DNA from: Lachnospiraceae bacterium
Lineage (GTDB): Bacteria; Bacillota; Clostridia; Lachnospirales; Lachnospiraceae
DNA: 34,835 nt
Assembly (NCBI GenBank): GCA_017617395.1
Contig: JAFZWG010000077.1
Location: 1 to 34,835, forward strand
Reading direction: 5' to 3'
A model generated the notes under the pieces. That model saw only the letters and a program-made list of their open reading frames with translations. It was not told the DNA's origin and searched no databases. Both the position numbers and the translations under genes were made by a program. Shown here piece by piece: positions 33,604 to 34,835 of this stretch. The first letter of the stretch is position 1, and the number at the start of each line of letters is the position of its first letter.

Positions 33604-34685
33604 TCAGCATCCGCAATCTCACGAAACGCTTCGACGGAAACACCGTCTGGGAAAATGTCAACCTTGAGATTCAAAAGGGCGAGACCGTCGTCATCATCGG
33701 CGGCAGCGGCGGCGGCAAGAGCACGCTTCTTCGCTGCATCAACCGCCTCGTCGAGCCCGACTCCGGCGAGGTCGTGATCGACGGCGTCAACATCCTCTCG
33801 CCCGGCACCGACATCAACGCAGTCCGTCGGAAAATGGGCATGGTCTATCAGCATTTTAATCTCTTCTCGCACTTAAGCGTGCTGGAAAACATCATACTCG
33901 CACCGATGAAGGTGGCCGGTCGAAGCCGCGAGGACGCGGTCGCGGAGGCAAAGCAGCTTCTCGCCCGCGTCGGCATGGCGGGCCGGGAAAATACCAATCC
34001 CGCAGACCTCTCCGGCGGCCAGAAGCAGCGTGTCGCCAGCGCAAGAACGCTCGCGATGCACCCCGAGATCATCCTCTTCGACGAGCCGACCAGCGCGCTC
34101 GACCCGACGATGGTGGACGAGGTGGAGTCCGTCATCCGCTCCCTTTCGGAGGACGGCATCACCGGCGTGATCGTGACGCACGATCTGCAATTTGCCAGAC
34201 GGATCGCCACCCGCGTAGTATTTCTCGCGGACAAGGGCATCTGCGAGGAGGGCACGCCCGAGCAGCTCTTCGACCATCCGACGAAACTGCAGACACAGCG
34301 CTTTTTGTACCGCTCCCGCATGTTCGAGCAGGATCTCTCGCCCGAAACACTGGACCTCTATGCCCTCGCGAGCGAGCTACGCGCGTTCCTGCGCCGCTAC
34401 GAGCACGAAAGAAAGCAGGAAAAGCTCCTGCCCGTGCTGTGCGACGAACTGCTGTACCCGGTTTTGAAGCACCCCGAGGCGCCCGCAGCAGGCGCTTCGC
34501 TCCGGCTTCTGTGCAGCGAAACAAGCAGCCGCCACACGATGATGATCGGCTTCCGCGGAATCGACTCCGACCCTCTGGAGGAGCCGTATCTGGACGAGCT
34601 GAACCTGGCGCTACTAAACAACTACGCAGAATTTGTCTTAAGCCGCAAAAAGGATGACGGCTGGGAAGTCTGCATCCAGATGTGA
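33600..34685 (+). CDS. Amino-acid ABC transporter ATPase with degenerate HATPase-like C-terminal extension
   Basis: A 361-residue protein. Residues 1-240 are a standard GlnQ/HisP-type ATPase: Walker A GGSGGGKS (34-41), Q-loop YQHFNLF, signature LSGGQ (137-141), Walker B IILFDE (157-162), His switch VTHD. GlnQ proteins are usually about 240-250 residues. Here about 115 more follow. The part from about 278 (LPVLCDELLYPVL, MMIGFRGIDSDPLEEP, LALLNNYAEFVLSRKKDDGWEVCIQM) lines up with the HATPase domain of the upstream phosphatase (VAVEEIFTNI, VIEFRDRGAAFDPLAKP, LGIFMVKKSMDDVSYKRENDENVLTI) but lacks the ATP-binding residues. It may serve as a docking or regulatory domain. Confidence 0.88.
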   Translation: MISIRNLTKRFDGNTVWENVNLEIQKGETVVIIGGSGGGKSTLLRCINRLVEPDSGEVVIDGVNILSPGTDINAVRRKMGMVYQHFNLFSHLSVLENIILAPMKVAGRSREDAVAEAKQLLARVGMAGRENTNPADLSGGQKQRVASARTLAMHPEIILFDEPTSALDPTMVDEVESVIRSLSEDGITGVIVTHDLQFARRIATRVVFLADKGICEEGTPEQLFDHPTKLQTQRFLYRSRMFEQDLSPETLDLYALASELRAFLRRYEHERKQEKLLPVLCDELLYPVLKHPEAPAAGASLRLLCSETSSRHTMMIGFRGIDSDPLEEPYLDELNLALLNNYAEFVLSRKKDDGWEVCIQM

Positions 34686-34706
34686 TAATGAAAATTAAAC
34701 GAAAAC

Positions 34707-34744
34707 AAACCCTCTTTCCCGAGCAACCGGAAAAGAGGGTTTTT
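34707..34744. terminator. Terminator of the phosphatase-transporter operon
   Basis: Stem AAACCCTCTTT/AAAAGAGGGTTT (34707-34717 with 34731-34742; a mismatch lies near the loop), then TTTTT. On the minus strand a shorter T-run (GTTTGTTTTCG) follows, so it may act in both directions for the convergent gene at the right edge. Confidence 0.8.
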
Positions 34745-34764
34745 CATACTTTGAGATTCGCGGA

Positions 34765-34835
34765 CTAATCATCCCACTTCTGTTTTTGCAGATCCAGCAT
34801 TCCGTAAATCAACATCACCACGATACCCGCGACGA
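34765..34835 (-). CDS. C-terminal end of a membrane protein (partial)
   Basis: On the minus strand the last 22 codons read VAGIVVMLIYGMLDLQKQKWDD and a TAG stop. This is a hydrophobic segment followed by a short charged tail, as in the last TM of a membrane protein. The frame is open to the window edge. The family cannot be told. Confidence 0.5.
   Translation of the reverse strand, partial: VAGIVVMLIYGMLDLQKQKWDD

Overview
The window looks like chromosome of a GC-rich, low-GC-type-relative Firmicute, most likely a Clostridia/Lachnospiraceae-like organism. The reasons are strong AGGAGG-type ribosome binding sites, TTGACA/TATAAT promoters with 17-18 base spacers, a CIRCE (HrcA) operator in front of groES-groEL, a Gram-positive-style Tad (type IVb) pilus operon with DUF5702 and DUF6382 proteins, a compact archaeal-type AspRS, and many lipoproteins. 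No phage, insertion sequence or CRISPR array is seen.

Layout, left to right. 1-139: two valine tRNAs on the minus strand (GAC, cut by the window edge, and CAC). 220-3523: citrate synthase, then a two-gene coupled operon (2-oxoacid dehydrogenase E2-like protein and a short-chain dehydrogenase), all minus. 3734-4669: a plus-strand beta-helix lipoprotein with its own strong promoter and a bidirectional terminator. 4763-5380: a cytidylate-kinase-like protein with a hairpin between its Shine-Dalgarno and its start. 5486-15210: a ten-gene minus-strand tad pilus operon (tadZ-like, tadA, tadB, tadC-like, flp pilin, DUF5702, TadE-like with Cys/His modules, prepilin peptidase, TadE, DUF6382). 15530-17521: groEL and groES under CIRCE. 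17933-21333: an MBL-fold hydrolase and a large lipoprotein. 21550-21918: a YegP-like DUF1508 protein. 22044-24968: a YfhO-like membrane protein, divergent from a PIG-L deacetylase (25138-25854). 25870-27720: a secreted LCAT-like lipase, divergent from aspS (27961-29322). 29435-34685: a five-gene plus-strand cluster. A partial membrane protein enters at the right edge.

The right-hand cluster is the best candidate for an undescribed system. A STAS protein and a membrane phosphatase with SpoIIE and HATPase domains (a complete partner-switching pair in two genes) are followed within 1-16 bases, or with overlap, by a type-3-like amino-acid ABC importer. The importer is itself odd. Its binding protein appears to have its two lobes in swapped order (circular permutation). 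Its ATPase has a C-terminal extension of about 115 residues that reads like a dead copy of the HATPase domain of the neighbouring phosphatase. No sigma factor is present. I infer that partner switching may act on the transporter.

A second, window-wide signal is the octamer GGAAAATG/CATTTTCC. I counted 26 copies by eye, against about one expected for a random 8-mer on both strands. They occur in several reading frames and between genes, and include one perfect head-to-head pair forming a 20-base palindrome. The density resembles that of DNA uptake sequences in transforming Gram-negative bacteria, but function here is unknown.
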